Shown: piece by piece, positions 13,401-26,436 of the stretch
How the letters are laid out: every line of letters begins with the position of its first letter
How positions within the stretch are numbered: position 1 is the first letter of the stretch
Assembly (NCBI GenBank): GCA_001695595.3
Contig: MBPM02000065.1
Coordinates: 310,001-374,000, forward strand
Direction of reading: 5' to 3'
Length of the DNA: 64,000 bases
Origin: Plasmopara viticola
Taxonomy: Eukaryota > Oomycota > Peronosporomycetes > Peronosporales > Peronosporaceae
Program-made: the position numbers and the translations under genes
The notes under the pieces: model-generated
Told to the model about the DNA's origin: nothing
Seen by the model: only the letters and a program-made list of their open reading frames with translations
Database searches by the model: none

Positions 13401-16400
13401 TCACCAAGTGGTGATGCAAATTTGGTTCCGCTATTAAGCCATTTTTCTCAAGCAATTGGTGGTAGCACAGCCAGTGAGTGATTCGATATACAAATTACTT
13501 GGTTGGTGAGATTTCTGCCGTTTTGCTTAAGGAAAGCATTCATTCAGATCTCTGGGATTTGGGTTTACTAAGATTTAGTATGAGACACAGTTCTATCTTC
13601 TCCTATTCTTCGACAGGGTTTAAAGTGAGGTCTGTGGATTTCCAATAGCTCGTGATTACTAGAAAGGTATGTTAGCTAGCGAGAGTGCCGGCCGCGGATC
13701 TGATCCTCTGAATATATTTGATAATCTCTGTATTTGGCCACCAACTGGTAGATGTGGGACCATCATTATGTCGTAAAAACCTAAAGTTTTGCGGGAGCCC
13801 TAATGACCGCATCATGTTCGTTTTGATATTTTGAGCTTCAGGTCTTCGCTGTCTTAAAGAACGGCACGAGATGAAGCTTCAAAATCCAAACTCATAGTAA
13901 AGCAGACTGTTTGTTCTTTCATAGCGATACCGTGCGATCTTGCTCAAGAAGCTTACTACTTGACCTGGCATCTATGCTTGCAATAAAAAATGGCGCCAAG
14001 GGATTAAGATGCCTGACAAATTTATTCGACAATGAAGGTCTCAACCCTGCTGATTTATGCCATCTTACACCCTGGTCCACATCAGCGAATATTATATAAC
14101 ACAAAAAAAACTAATAGTTTAGCAGTTCTGGGGACAAATAAGGTTTTTGTTGCCGTTTTCAAATATTATTACCCTGATAAGACTATAGGAAGCTTGAAGC
14201 CCAAACAATACACATTGAGCTTTACCAGTGTATTTTTGATGGCAAAGTACACCATGTTCAGCGTGGAGTAAGTTTGTTTAATAATTTTAAGCTGTCCGGA
14301 CTGAATCGCCGATAATTGTCGACATCAAATTGTAGTGTTGGTCTTCGACAAAGCCAGACCATGTGTCTGCGGAATACTTTTCTTGATATCGATAAATCCT
14401 TGAGCACAACACATTAATTTTTACAATATAATACATAGCGAGTACTTTTCTCGTATGAATAGTTGCAAAGGTTAAGCCACCTTCATATTTTGTTTAGATC
14501 GTGACGTAGGTCAAGTTATTTCATCAAGACTACTTAAACCCAATGGCTGCTTACATATAAGGGGTACCCACGAACCTTTAATTTTGGCTTTCTCCAGTAA
14601 TTTCCGAAGTTTTAAAGCAAATGACTGTGTTTCACACTCTTCGTTTTGGTGAAGCTGTAATTTCTCTTCAGTAAGAGCATCAGGCTGCTTTTTCAAACAT
14701 TATCATACCCAAAATGGCGGCACTGACGAGGCTCTAATGTGTTCCATGGAAAAGACAGCTAATCTATCAGAGTTTTCATTACCAGGCGGCAGAGTCTACG
14801 CATAAAGCTGTAAGACGAAGTCATTACTGGTGCGAGAAATCAAGAATATGCTTAGCGATTTATCGAAAATTACAGTCAATTTTATCAACTTTGTGCCAGC
14901 ACGACATAATAGCGTCCTGTCTGACCATGCGGTGTAGAAGAGCAGCTAAACTTCTGCCGTTGGACGGCAAAACCTCATCGCGCGGACCAACGCGCTTGTG
15001 AGGCCGATGCGACGGTGTCAGAGCTGCGTCAGACGAATTGCGAGATGCTGAACCAGCCTTAAAAGCTGGAGTACAATGTCTCTGGTGGACCAAGGGAAGT
15101 AAATGTTCTGCGATTGCGAACATATGGCTCTAACGTGCGGTAGACTTGTCGTGAGATACGCTTTATGCGTACGCTTCTATTACACCAAAAGTCACTGCAG
15201 GATAATAATGCTTGAGTTGCCCGACGTAAATGCTGGGTGGAAACGTAGCAAAATGTGTTTAGGTATGTTTGATAGCTATTGACATCTCAAAAAAGTCATA
15301 TAAATTTGAGCGCGAATTTTATTCGGTAATAATGAAAATAATTTTTTGATCGTCCCGAAACTATTCATTTGCGACAATGCCAGACTAGCAGGTCATCCAT
15401 CATGTACAAATTGGAAGAGCAGTAAACAAGGTAAAAAATGTCAAAGCTAGCTTCTGTGTCGACTCGTCGCGCAAAAGCTTCGACACATAATTGGCCGAGA
15501 AGAATCGGGACTTAAGGCTGCCTCAGTCTGGAGTGGAACTTGTATCGCAGCTACGCAAGAAATCCTCCAGCACTCGATTTATTTATCCTTGTCAGAGTGC
15601 GCAGTAACAGCATCAATTACGAAAACAAAACTTCTGTGCGACCTCGGCAGTTGGCATTCGGGATCCGTGGGAAATCCCAATACTGAAAAAAATACAAGGA
15701 AGCCTGCGACGAGTACAATGGCTTTACGCACCGACAAACCTCACCCGCACACAAGCCCGCTTGTACAAATGAAGGCAGTCAAAATTGCACGACACTGCCG
15801 CAAATGTCTGATCGCAGCCTGCATGAACGCTCATTGGCGTACCATGATAGAATTTGCGCTGACTATATCCATTCGATACGAAGAAACGTAAGGGATCCAG
15901 CTTGTTGATGCTGTAAAGAATTAGCTCTTTGTTGAAGCGGTAGTTTTGACTTGCCGATCTAGTGCGTTCAATCATTTATCGCCTCTAGTACAGATTGTGC
16001 TGACCCGATGAGCTGCTTACATTTCTTTATCGGTGATACGCTCGTCAAATTGACGCTTGACATGCAAACTATGCGATCAAGTCTTTGTCGTCAGATCACT
16101 GATAGCCTACATATTGTCATGGAACTTACTTCATGCTTTGCAAGAGAACACCCACCAGAATATCGCTCTTAAGCAGCTTGTAATGTACCTCAAATAGCAC
16201 TACAAGACAAATATAAAACTATCAATCCATGCACTTGAGAGAATAGGACTATATATGTAGCTTCACGTAGCAACTTTGCGTAGCAGATAGGCTTTAAGGC
16301 AAATAGAAACGACAACAATTTTCATGACAAAGGTGTGCCTTTTACAGCAGAGTACAGTGACTAAATCAATCTTGCGTACTTCGTCGTGTAAGTATATAGA

Positions 16401-18114
16401 TCATACGTCAATCCAAGCCACCAAATAGCTAATAAATGCTGGTTATACACTGGTGAAAGCCATCTTTTCTTTTATGCCCGTACACCGTCTTTGCTCACAT
16501 ATCAGCTCGGCAACGAAGGTTTTGACTACACTTATATAATCGGCGGTAGACGGCTTACGTGCACACGGCTCGTGTAGATAGAGCATCTATTCGTTATGCT
16601 TTATATGATCTTCTAATGCACTAAAAATGATCTTGTAGTGGATGTGCACGAAGATGACGTTTAAATAACTCGGCTCAAAGTCGCGAAGCGTGAGCAAAGC
16701 ATGCGACACCAAGAAATTACATGTAGTAGGTAAGACTTGTGACATCACCAGTTCCGTGTTCTTCTGACTGCTTAGCTAAAAGCGTGAGCGATATGCTACA
16801 TAACTTTTTCCTTTTCATACAAGATTCAAACCGGGATACGGAAAAATGCCCTCATGCACACACCTCGCCTTTTTGTGGCGGTTTTTAATGACCTCTTCGA
16901 TAGTCTTTAGCTTAATCTCGAGATAGAGCCACTGTCGCGTCACACAACATTTCGACCTAGGTGCACGATCGAGCACTTGGCAAACACCTGAACCAAAATT
17001 TCAACTAGATTTGTAATAATCTAAATCCCCTCTTCCATATTATGCTTTCTTGGGAGTTCAAAAAGCTTTGTCATCCAGAGGCTCAAAAATGTTTAAAAAT
17101 CTGTGTAGGATGCATTCGTCTGCACATTGACCTTTGTAATTGTTAATATTGAGAAAATTTACATTTTACAGCATTTGTCTTGCGTAATTTCATATCTTTC
17201 TTCTTGTCACTTTAAAAGTTTTTGAGTAGCGTCTCCATCTCGATTGGCAGCTGGTGTATCAGTGCAAAGAGAAACTTCAGCTTGTTCCGCATTAAAAGTT
17301 TGACTGATCCTATTTCAACTTCATCAGTAAATCACGTGACGTCTCCGATTTGAAAAATTTCTGCGGAACTGATAATTATTTTTTAAATTGAATCTCTGTA
17401 CTCAATTCAAAATTACATAATACGACGAATTACGTCAACATTTCATGTTGCAATTTTCTGGCTATAGCTCTACATTGTTTCCTTATCTTCGACGATTTCA
17501 TTGTATATGTCATTGCTTTTACACAAACTTTAGCAGCATCTTGTGCAATAAAGCCAATCTTCAATTGACATAGTTGGTTATTTTAGATGTAGCTACTAGC
17601 TTCAAGAACTTAAATCTTATACTATTCAAATAAAATCTCTTCAAGATTTTCTTACAATACATCCGTACTTGGATCATTACGCCAAACATGGATGTTGTCA
17701 TTAAAGAGCACAGAAATACATGTAGTCTACCGGACCTCTGCCCAAACTAGCCCATGTTCTGCTCGAGACATTGTCGATGTATGTCATAGTTAAACTATCA
17801 GTACCACTATACCTGGCATACAAAGCGGGGCCAAGGGGGTTGTTGTTCCAGCACCGAGACGTCCAACACTGTATGGATTGCTCGAAACCCAAGATCAGTA
17901 TCGCTAACATTTTTCGATCCATGTATTTGTATTTTAAACAATCATAAATTTAGAATAAAATTCATCTACGAAGTTGAAATGTGTAAAATTCAAAGCTTGA
18001 AACACACGATGTATCATATCAGCTAACAGTCAACTCATTGGCTGCAAATTTAAGCGTCCGTTTAAATATTATCGTCCCAGAAGCAGATGTTAGGCATATA
18101 TGTATATACAAGAC
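10451..18114. other. gene-free repeat-rich stretch
   Basis: About 7.6 kb with no supportable gene, tRNA or rRNA on either strand. ORFs are at most about 100 codons, have unconserved-looking composition and overlap on opposite strands. It is probably old transposon sequence. Confidence 0.35.
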
Positions 18115-18379
18115 GGCAGGTGCTCTCGGGCATCTGCAGGTCCTTAACGAGTCTCACCCTCGACGCGACGGTCTCCAGCACCAGGGCGCCACATGGGCTC
18201 TTACCAAGTCAGAATTAAACAAAATAAGGGAAGACCCTCGCGACCTCAGTGCTGGCTGCACTGCCCGCCGAACGAGACCCGACGTATGCGGACACCACTC
18301 TATGCCGTGGACTAGCCAGACTGAGTTTAGCACGTGCATAACTTGGCAACGCGATAACGTAATACAATACAATACAATA
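18115..18379 (+). mobile_element. SINE-like element, 5'-truncated second copy
   Basis: It matches the sense strand of the 6578-6900 element from the GGCAGGTGCTCTCGGG point onward and lacks its first 60 or so bases. It ends in a tandem AATAC tail (about 18359-18379). 5' truncation with an intact short-repeat tail is typical of non-LTR retrotransposition. A target duplication is not clear; both flanks are AT-rich (tatata). Confidence 0.65.
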
Positions 18380-19139
18380 TATATAAGAAGCAAACCGTAA
18401 TTGAAGACAATCTTGATATACAATAAATTTATGGAGAATGGAAAAAATATACCTTTTTACAAATTCAATGGATAAAAAGCTTCTCCAAAACAAAAAAAAA
18501 TGATGAAGAAGCAAAAAAATGTAACAATGGCAAAAATATACATGTAGAAAATAAGAAAAAGAGAATTTGCACCTCAAAATAGTAAATTTACCGCATACAA
18601 TCTTTGGGGAGCCATGAAGGGATGGGTAAAATGCGATGCAAACAGAGAGCTGAGGTAAATTCAAATGCACTTGTTACAAATATGGGAGTCACTACATAGA
18701 CTGTGTATACTGTTCAAAGTCTTGGCGTAAGTCGGTACTACTAAGTGCACCCTAACCCACAATAAAGCCAGTAAGTCCACCTTTGCACAGCTCGTGCGGG
18801 AGTCTCATGGTGCCCCCCGTCTTCGGACGGTAGGGGTGAAAGACTATGGCAACCCGACGAATAGGGTAAAATGGGCTGAGCGGAGTAGGTACGGTGCTGT
18901 GGAAAAATACGTGGCATAGAAAACTTTGTGCTTGGCACAAACATTATCATTACTACAACTGTCGATAAATCGACAAGAGATGACATGGTGGGAGAGATGC
19001 GGGCGGCAAGCGAAGAGTCCGACGTAAGTTCATCAAATGAGAATGATTTTTTCCACCCAAGTTTACGAGAGTCGAGAAAATGTGAAATGCGCGGTTGTTG
19101 AGTACAATCGCCGTGTTTACCGTGCATACGTGGTTACTT
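18380..19139. other. A-rich spacer and unassigned GC-rich segment
   Basis: 18380-18680 is A-rich and non-coding. 18740-18910 is a distinct, more GC-rich block (gtgccccccgtcttcggacg, then ggggtgaaagactatggc) that differs from its surroundings and may be another short repeat. I could not match it to anything else in the window. Confidence 0.3.
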
Positions 19140-20712
19140 AAAGCGACTTCCGTCGATACAAATCTGATTGTTCGAATGCATCATGTTCATTTATGGTTCG
19201 ACTTGCGTACATGAAGAGTTTTGGACCTCCGACACGGTTTGTCGCGCACACATGTGATGTAACATCGATTGAACTTCACTCGCGGAATGCTCGACGTGAG
19301 CTTACGGCAAAGCAGCTGGCGTAAAATGACATCGTGCGTAAATTGATGCATACACATTGCCGAAACTTGTCGCCAGTAATTATTGGTGATCATTCCGACA
19401 TGGGAATAATTGTGACGTACGACAACAATCTGAAAGCTTGCAAAAGGCTTATGGAAGAGTTCTATGGTGACGATATAAATCAATTCCAATTAATTATGTC
19501 GTACTGCGAAGCACTTGTGAAACGCGGGCATGCGGTGTCTATTGACTTTGGAAAAAAAAAGTGTTCCTGCGTGCAGCAATCGGTTATATGCAAGAATTTT
19601 ATGCGTTTACTCTAAATGCATTACGCGGCATGGCACTGGATGGCACTTTTCGCAAGAACAAAGTCGGAGCTGTGCTGTTGGTGGTGTGTTCCAAAAATGG
19701 GAACAATGAGGCTCAGATTGTTGCAGTCGCCTTTGTCAGCTGTGAGACTAAAGCAAATTGGGCTTGGTTCATCAATTCCTGCTCTAGCATTTACCTGTAC
19801 TTCCAATCTTCGTAACATCTGATCGTGACAAGGGATTAGTGCCAGCAATGAAAAAAATTGGCAAAGAGATACCACATTTCTTTGCTTACGTCACCTAATG
19901 GAAAACCTCAATCTAAAGTCTAGAAACAAGACGTTGAAGGAACATGCATAGCGTGCACTGACCAGGCAATCGTACGAAGCCAAAGAAGACCTGATTAAGC
20001 TGAATCGCGAGGCAGTTAAATGGCTGGCTGACGTTGGCTATGGGAAGTGGTCCATTGCCCATAGTCCGTGCTCACGATATGGAATGCCTTCTTTCAATAA
20101 CGCCGAATCCATGAACACCGCGCTGAAAAATATCCGTGATATGCCGATCTTGGATTGTATGACAGCAATTGAACGCTACGTCTTATGCTGCCAATCGTAT
20201 CACTTCAATGTTAAAAATGTTCGAGGAAAAAATCAAGTATGTCCAAGTTCAACAACATTGTTTGTTGTGTCGGTTCGAATTGGAACGATCAAGCCAATGG
20301 AGTATGCTGTTGAGGTAAACAGTATAAGTGGTACCTGCACATGTGACGGACATGAATGCGACATGTCGACACCTCATAGCAGCAGTCAAGTTTTCAAATT
20401 AGCTGTCGAGTGCAAAATTGGTATTTGGGATATGTGGCCAACCAGAACGTATCTACTTGCCTGCGATGAAGCACTTGAATCGAAGCCATTTGTGCAAAAC
20501 TTGAACTTGTAAAGAGTAAGCATCTTCCATCAAATCCGTCCAAAAGAGAAAATCGACTTAAAAAGAAGCGATTCGAATCACAGTATGCTACTTTGAAAGT
20601 TGACGCGCCGAAAAGTGTTTATCGATGCGGCAGCTGTGGTGGAGTGGGACACAGCAAGCGTCGATGCACCAGTAATGCGCAGCATAAAAGCATATTTTCT
20701 TTAGTGAGTTGA
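19140..20712 (+). pseudogene. MULE (MuDR-type) transposase pseudogene
   Basis: Successive plus-strand frames give the order of a Mutator-like transposase. An N-terminal DNA-binding stretch lies at 19199-19610. The DDE core starts MALDGTFRKNKVGAVLL and continues FVSCETKANWAWFI (19630-19790). A region reading FNNAESMNTALK follows (20090-20140), then a SWIM-like finger (GTCTCDGHECDMSTPHS, about 20330-20390) and a CCHC zinc knuckle (CGSCGGVGHSKRRC, about 20625-20670). At least three frameshifts and several stops separate these parts, so no protein can be made. Terminal inverted repeats were not found. These elements move by cut-and-paste. Confidence 0.75.
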
Positions 20713-23635
20713 GAATATTTTTTGTTTTCTATTTTTCAATAGTCTTTCTACTTCGTGGGTAGAACTTTTTTATTTTGGTGAAAAAGGTACATTGTTTCCA
20801 TTCAGATATTTTTTCCATTTAATTTGAAAAATGGTATATTTTTTCCATTCTCCCTTAATTTGTTTGCAATGTTGACAGTTAAAGGATTAAAAAGTACATA
20901 TTTCTGACTCGCGTGTCTATAAACAACTGGCTTGTCGGGAATTGATAGGGCAAAATGTTTCCTGAGCAAATCGGTGTAGTTTAGACCTTTTGCCGCCAGT
21001 ATTATGGGGACCAACCAGCAAGGCTGTTTATCAAACGGTATGTTTACTACAATAACTTTCCAAAAACAATAGTGTTGGGTAGGGTCTTCATATTTAAAAC
21101 AGTTCCTTGCAGCAACAGGGACTGACTTTATGAAATGACGACTGAATATGATCATCAGGACAAATCTGCAATCGGATCCTCTTAGTTACAAAAACCTTTC
21201 CCGACTAATATAGATGACGCCATTGAAGTATAAAAGAGGGAATAGAGCCTTGAAGATTACAATTCTGCCATTCAAAAAGTAGCTTTGGTATATATGAACA
21301 ATTTTAACGTGATAAATTTCGTGATCCTGAAAAGGCATGGGTCGGTCTAAACTGACGACTTTTTTAAGCGATATCCACGGTTTTTGCATTGTTTTTGGGG
21401 CGTCTTACGAGGTGTTTTTGATTTTTGAGACTTTGATTCTGATCATTCCCAGCCCTTTCTGATGCCAAAGCCCCTCACTCGACCTTGTTGGTCAGGCAGG
21501 TACTAAGGACCATACAGCAGCTGCCTGTGTCAGCAGCCACCGCCATTCGTGAGGCCAAGTACCCATAAACTTGTGCTTAAGCGGCCAACCGAGCCTAATG
21601 ATCACTACAAAGAATACATGCACTCGGAGACATTTCGCTCAGCGGTCGATGCAGCTGCAAAGTTCAAGGGTCACATGAATAGTACATTTTTCTTTCTAAG
21701 AGCCTTGAGGGATAAGAGTTCTGCAAAGAAGCCATGGTCAGACCGCACAGCCGAAATCTTAAGCGCGTACATTTGACCGATAAGTAGTTGCGGCTAGAGC
21801 ACAAGGTCGACCCAAAACCAGGCTCAACCGGCGGTCAAACCCTGCAGCAAGTATCTGTAGTGCGTAGTAGAGCAGGACACCTCACATCTGCCAAAGGCTT
21901 TCTGTAAGATGATGCGGCTTCTTCTTTGAACAGAAGTCGCGGAATCTAATGTGCAGCTTCGGCAAAATTGGCTGAAGGCCATTCTGATCTACATTTAAAA
22001 GCAATGACTTTTCATCAGGAAATATGTGGTTGTTATCCGTACTTTAAAGTACAATTGAAGTAATTACATAATCGCGCTATGTCTTTAGCGCCTGGCTTGG
22101 TGATATGCCAAAGCCGAGATATCTTTAAGGTGACATTTTGTGAATAATTTAATGAACAAATTGAAATTTAAGCTCACAAGTGTTAAAGTCTTCGTCTAAT
22201 ATGGTGAGAAGGTTGTGACACTTTAAAGACTCACTCAATCCCACGATGCATATCTAATTGATCCAAGCTGGTGACAGTGCTGAGGAGTGGATCCCGTTTC
22301 CTGGCTCTTACAAAGCCAAGTAACGTCCTTGAGCAGATAAGATACGGACCTGAAAGTACAGCTATAGCCACCGTAATGTTCTGTTGAAGCATCAGCATAT
22401 CTTGAATACTGCTCTTTCAGAGCCCAGCACGCGAGGAGTGACCTACAAAGAGTCCTCGCGACGCGATTGGATGATAAACGAGCTAGTTGGTGCCATGACC
22501 TGCATCGACAGGGTAATACCTATGGGAAAATACCATTTTTAGTTGCTGGTCCCTTATTGAGAGAGCGAGTAGACCTGTAATGGGAAGGCAACTTGCTTTA
22601 TTAGCCGGCGAGAGGAAAGTCGAACGGGCAATCGTCCACTGTGTTGGTCATTTAATTCACTGAGTAACCGATTAAAAGTTTTGTCAGTCGTTGGCGTTGG
22701 CTTCACACTCGTCTTCCTGGTACCCAGCGCTAGTAGCATCATTAATGAGGGTATCGCAGATCGGGATTTTCCCTGTCTTTACGGGTGAAGTCTATCGCAT
22801 GGCCGGTAAGGCTGACGTTAAGTCCAAATCCCTTTGGGGCCCATTCTCGCGTAATGATGTCGGATTGACAAAGAGTTATTTTGAAGCCTTAGCGGGCAAA
22901 GCGTTATTTTAGTGTCAGCCGGAGCGCCTGCACTGCTTCTGATTATTTGCATGGCCCGAAAGCAAACATGACTGCAGAGCACCGAGCGAAGGTGAACGGT
23001 ATGTACGCGTTATCTGCCTCGGGGGTGTTGGTATTTTCCAGTGCCTTTTTCTTCAGAAAAAAAAAGACTTTTTACACGCCATCCACGGTACATACACAGC
23101 TTTGTTGTATGCGCATCCTTGCGTGCAGAGTCCGCTTTTGATGTAAGCCTTTTAAATGCCAAAGCAGCCTTTTTTGTGTCGGCTTTGTTATTATTGAACG
23201 GCCCGGACGACTGGTAGTTGACCAACCGGCTTGTTTTACAAAATTTGCTATTTAATTGGTGAAGCAAGCTACACTCAGAGTGACACTTGGTGTGATCGTC
23301 GGTCCCGCCGATGAGCCTCAAAACTTGCTTCTGATTTAATGGTCGTGAAGACTGTGCTACATAGAATCGAAAGCTGTCAACCCACATGGTCCTGAACTCT
23401 CTTGTAAAATTGGATTTTCCGGCATAAATTGTACTTTAACTTGTCTCACAATTATGCATGCACCTTGCCTGATACATTTGTTTTCTCGTTTAGGAGGCAT
23501 GCTATGCATCTTTTAGAAATCTTGAAATAAAGAAATCAATTTTGAAACTGGCTCTATTAGTCTGCAAGTGGCATTTTACATGCTCCTTTATGTGCAACAT
23601 TACCGATTAAAATGTTTTCGGATCGTGCGTCCTAA
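20713..23635. other. repeat-rich, nothing recognised
   Basis: Only short, mutually overlapping ORFs. 21440-21900 and 22560-23000 read like broken coding DNA on the plus strand, but no family-specific motif is visible. Confidence 0.3.
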
Positions 23636-23697
23636 AGCCATGCCGAGTTTTGGCCGAGTTATGGCCGAGTCGTCATGGCCGAGTCCGTCATGGTAGG
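23636..23697. repeat. short imperfect tandem repeat (gccgagt units)
   Basis: Units of the form tggccgagt recur four to five times with 2-8 bp variation. The repeat overlaps the 3' end of the methyltransferase gene and codes for its last dozen residues (TMTDSAMTTRP). Confidence 0.6.
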
Positions 23698-24294
23698 AAA
23701 GCGGTAGATATACACAGGAAATACCACATCAGCCGAGTCCAACGCATTTCCACTGACCTTAGCTTCTTTTCCTCGGATAGTTTCCTTTTCCTGGACTGGT
23801 CCTCTCGGCAAGTAGTGTTTCTCCAGAGGCATCAAGCTCGGAATCTGATAGAGGTACGTGATCACACGACAAGCTCGCAGCTTCTCTAGCTCTGGCCGCA
23901 CCAATCTACAGTGTCCACACACATTAAAAAATACATTCGAGGTACATCTAGTTGATCAACTGCTGACGTACGATAGGCCGCGGCTGATGAGAAACAAAAA
24001 GACCACGGTGGCGTCCGCAGGGATTACAAAATCCAGCGCGTTGGCCTCATGCACTTTAACTAGATGCCCAACGCCATGGGCCTTGGCAGCGTCCCGCGCT
24101 TGCTGCGCTCGCTTCGAATCGATCTCCACGCCCACGGCGCGCACACCAAAGCTCAGTGCGGCTTCAATGAGAAGGCGGCCGTCCCCGCAACCCAAGTCGT
24201 AGACCACATCGGAAGCATCGACATGTACAAGCTCTAACGCTTGGCGGAAGACGCTTAAGGGCGTCGAGTAAAGCGTCTTTCGCGGTGCAAGCAT
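23659..24294 (-). CDS. SAM-dependent methyltransferase, FAM173/ATPSCKMT-like
   Basis: Exons 24294..23972 and 23905..23659 are joined over a 66-bp intron (GTACGT..CTGTAG), giving 189 residues. The N-terminus has the family's STPLSVF lead-in, then SAM motif I, VVYDLGCGDGRLL (residues 30-42), motif II VGVEIDSKRA, and DATVVFLFLISRGLSLVRPE spanning the splice. FAM173 proteins are small lysine methyltransferases; in animals ATPSCKMT methylates the mitochondrial ATP synthase c subunit. Substrate and location here are inference only. The ATG at 24294 was chosen because upstream in-frame sequence has no ATG and the family starts about 10-20 residues before the TP motif. The C-terminal residues come from a tandem repeat and may be a lineage extension. 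It sits isolated at the edge of a transposon desert. Confidence 0.8.
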
Positions 24295-24437
24295 AATGGG
24301 CGTACTTAAAGGAAAAGGCGCGAACAGACCGAATTGACAAATGTGACGAGGCTTTGAACAGAAAGATATGAAATGGCTTTCCGATGCATTAACTTTATTC
24401 GGCACGTTCACCCCGAGGCAAAAGCTTAATGATACAC

Positions 24438-24792
24438 TATTGTGATAGATTCAAAAAGTGCCTGCTAGCCCTGACAGCGAATTGCTAAAATCAGAGTACT
24501 AACTTCTTGATTCTTCTTTCCGGATGCGTGCTTGAACAGAGTGCGAGCTTCAGCCATGCTCACCAAAGAAATATGCAAGTCGACGGTGGACCAATTACCG
24601 TGTACCCTTCCAGGCAAACGCTACGTGGTGACGACGCCGTTTTTCACGTTCAAGCTCGCGATCGTGCATGGGCTTTTGCTTCGCGGTATGATGCGCGTAG
24701 CTTGTGATGCTGGCTGAGGCAAGCACTAGGGGTACAACGACCATTGTGCTAGCATTTGTGGACGCATTGGCAATGATGGCGGAAATCGTCAT
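24438..24792 (-). CDS. possible small membrane protein
   Basis: An ATG at 24792 opens a frame with a hydrophobic segment (MVVVPLVLASASITSY, residues 17-32) followed by a basic stretch (ERE, EKRRRHH). Unspliced it is 65 residues and stops at 24595. An alternative uses a 58-bp intron (24548..24605) and gives 98 residues ending at 24438. The topology would be one helix with a positive cytoplasmic tail. It lies 143 bp upstream of the methyltransferase on the same strand. I do not recognise a family; the composition is more gene-like than the surrounding repeats. Confidence 0.4.
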
Positions 24793-26436
24793 GGTGATGA
24801 ATTGATAATGCCAGTTTCAACGAGCATTAACGAATGCACTGCTTATGTGGCTTGGTAAGGTGCTAGCCGACCAGACTCTGTCTGGCCTTCCCATAAATCC
24901 AGAGACGAAACCCATCTATGCAGGTACTGTATATTTTAGAAAAAGTACTATCTCTGCTTTTGGTGGGCTGACTGCGCCAAACCATTCCAAATAGTCACTT
25001 TAAAGTGAAGCCACAAAGCAAATCGTAGTCGCTGAATATTTTATAGCTACACCTTGCGGCAATAATTAGGCCGCAGATTTTAATACCGGTTTCTATTCAT
25101 ATCGTGCCCTCTTTCAAGCTCTTGACATCCCAAGCAGCAGCTAGTGCCTGTCGATGGCGCGTTACCGTTGCTTGCCTTCTCGGCGTTAACTCCTTGGCAA
25201 AAATGTCGGCGTTGTTTGCTTACTGAAAAGGTCGGCGTAGCTTGCAGTGATGCACTCTTTGACAGCAGAAGAAGCGCAGGTAGACTCACGTCTTGGTCCA
25301 CCCTGGTCTCCACGCATATAACCGTAACCAGCACTTGCGGCTCTTAATGTACAGTAGCTTCCATGTACTGTAAACGCTTTTCCCGTACCGAGGAAGTCGT
25401 TCGAGTGTCGGACAGATCGTACACATACCATTGCCCAATTGTCCTACGAGTCATGTTACGCAACATTACATGCATCACTTAACAGATCTCGCACGTTACA
25501 ACTTCGAGCTCAGGAGACTTTCGAAATGATTTTAGATTTTTGCTGCATCTAAATTAATGTTCATTGAGTAATAATTTGGCCCCTATTCTGGGAACATATA
25601 CAAAAAATTCTGGTATTTCTTTGTTGGAGAACAACAATTCCGTGTACCTCGCGAACACGCAACATTTTAAGGTCAGCCTTTTCAGCGCCAGCACTTACAT
25701 GTATTTTAGTTCGTCATTGCGCCGCCCGCCGCAGCAGACAAGGCAAAAAGGCACCGCCTGATGGTCGAGGTGCTTGCCTGCTTTATCAGGCTTTCTTTGA
25801 TGGAATTAATGTAGCGGCAGACGAGCACTTGTTGATGCGGTATCTAGCTTATATTTGGATAACGTCGTCACAAATAACCCAGCAACGACAACTATGGAGC
25901 GCAGGCCGATTGCTTTGCCAGCGACTCTCTTTTTATAGCAAGAGCAAACTGAACATTTTTTTCCCGCCCGTCGCGCTGATGATAGTGACAATGCATAATA
26001 GCGAATCTTATTCATCCTGAGCTCAAATGTATCCTTTCCATCACCATGTTGCTTTTCTAAAGCCCACTATAGTAAGGGAAACACTCATTTGCACTGAGAT
26101 TGCACGCTTAAGTACGAGGTGACGGCGTCCTGGTTGGGCAGCGGCGGGCCAGCGATTGCAGCTTTTACGGCAATCAATGACCAGAAGTTAGGCACAGGTC
26201 AGCCAGCAGCCCGCCCGCAACCTTCCGATTCCTTTTGCGCGGCCACTCGAGAGACCGCGGCAGACAGCCCACACAGAAACTCACAGAGCCAATCCTCGCA
26301 AATTAATAGTCCCACCCACGGTCGGAGCCAAAGTGGCCGCCACGCCAGCCAAGTAAACAGGCAGCCACGCAAAACCCGCATCAGCGCACGTGACATCCCC
26401 CCTCCCGTGGTCGCCTCCTAACCGGGAGCGACTCTG
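24793..26436. other. intergenic and probable 5' leader of the RING gene
   Basis: No gene is supported from 24793 to 26100. 26119-26436 is clearly more GC-rich and has an open frame to a stop at 26421, but this begins without an ATG and is Gln/Ser/Arg low complexity. It most likely is 5' UTR or promoter of the gene starting at 26437. Confidence 0.4.

Noticed and set aside
18215..18670. 151-codon minus ORF, apparently membrane-like
   Set aside because: It runs from A-rich DNA into the SINE-like element, so it is a composite of unrelated sequence.
26119..26421. 100-codon GC-rich ORF before the RING gene
   Set aside because: It has no ATG, is Gln/Ser/Arg low complexity and ends just before the true start; treated as 5' leader.
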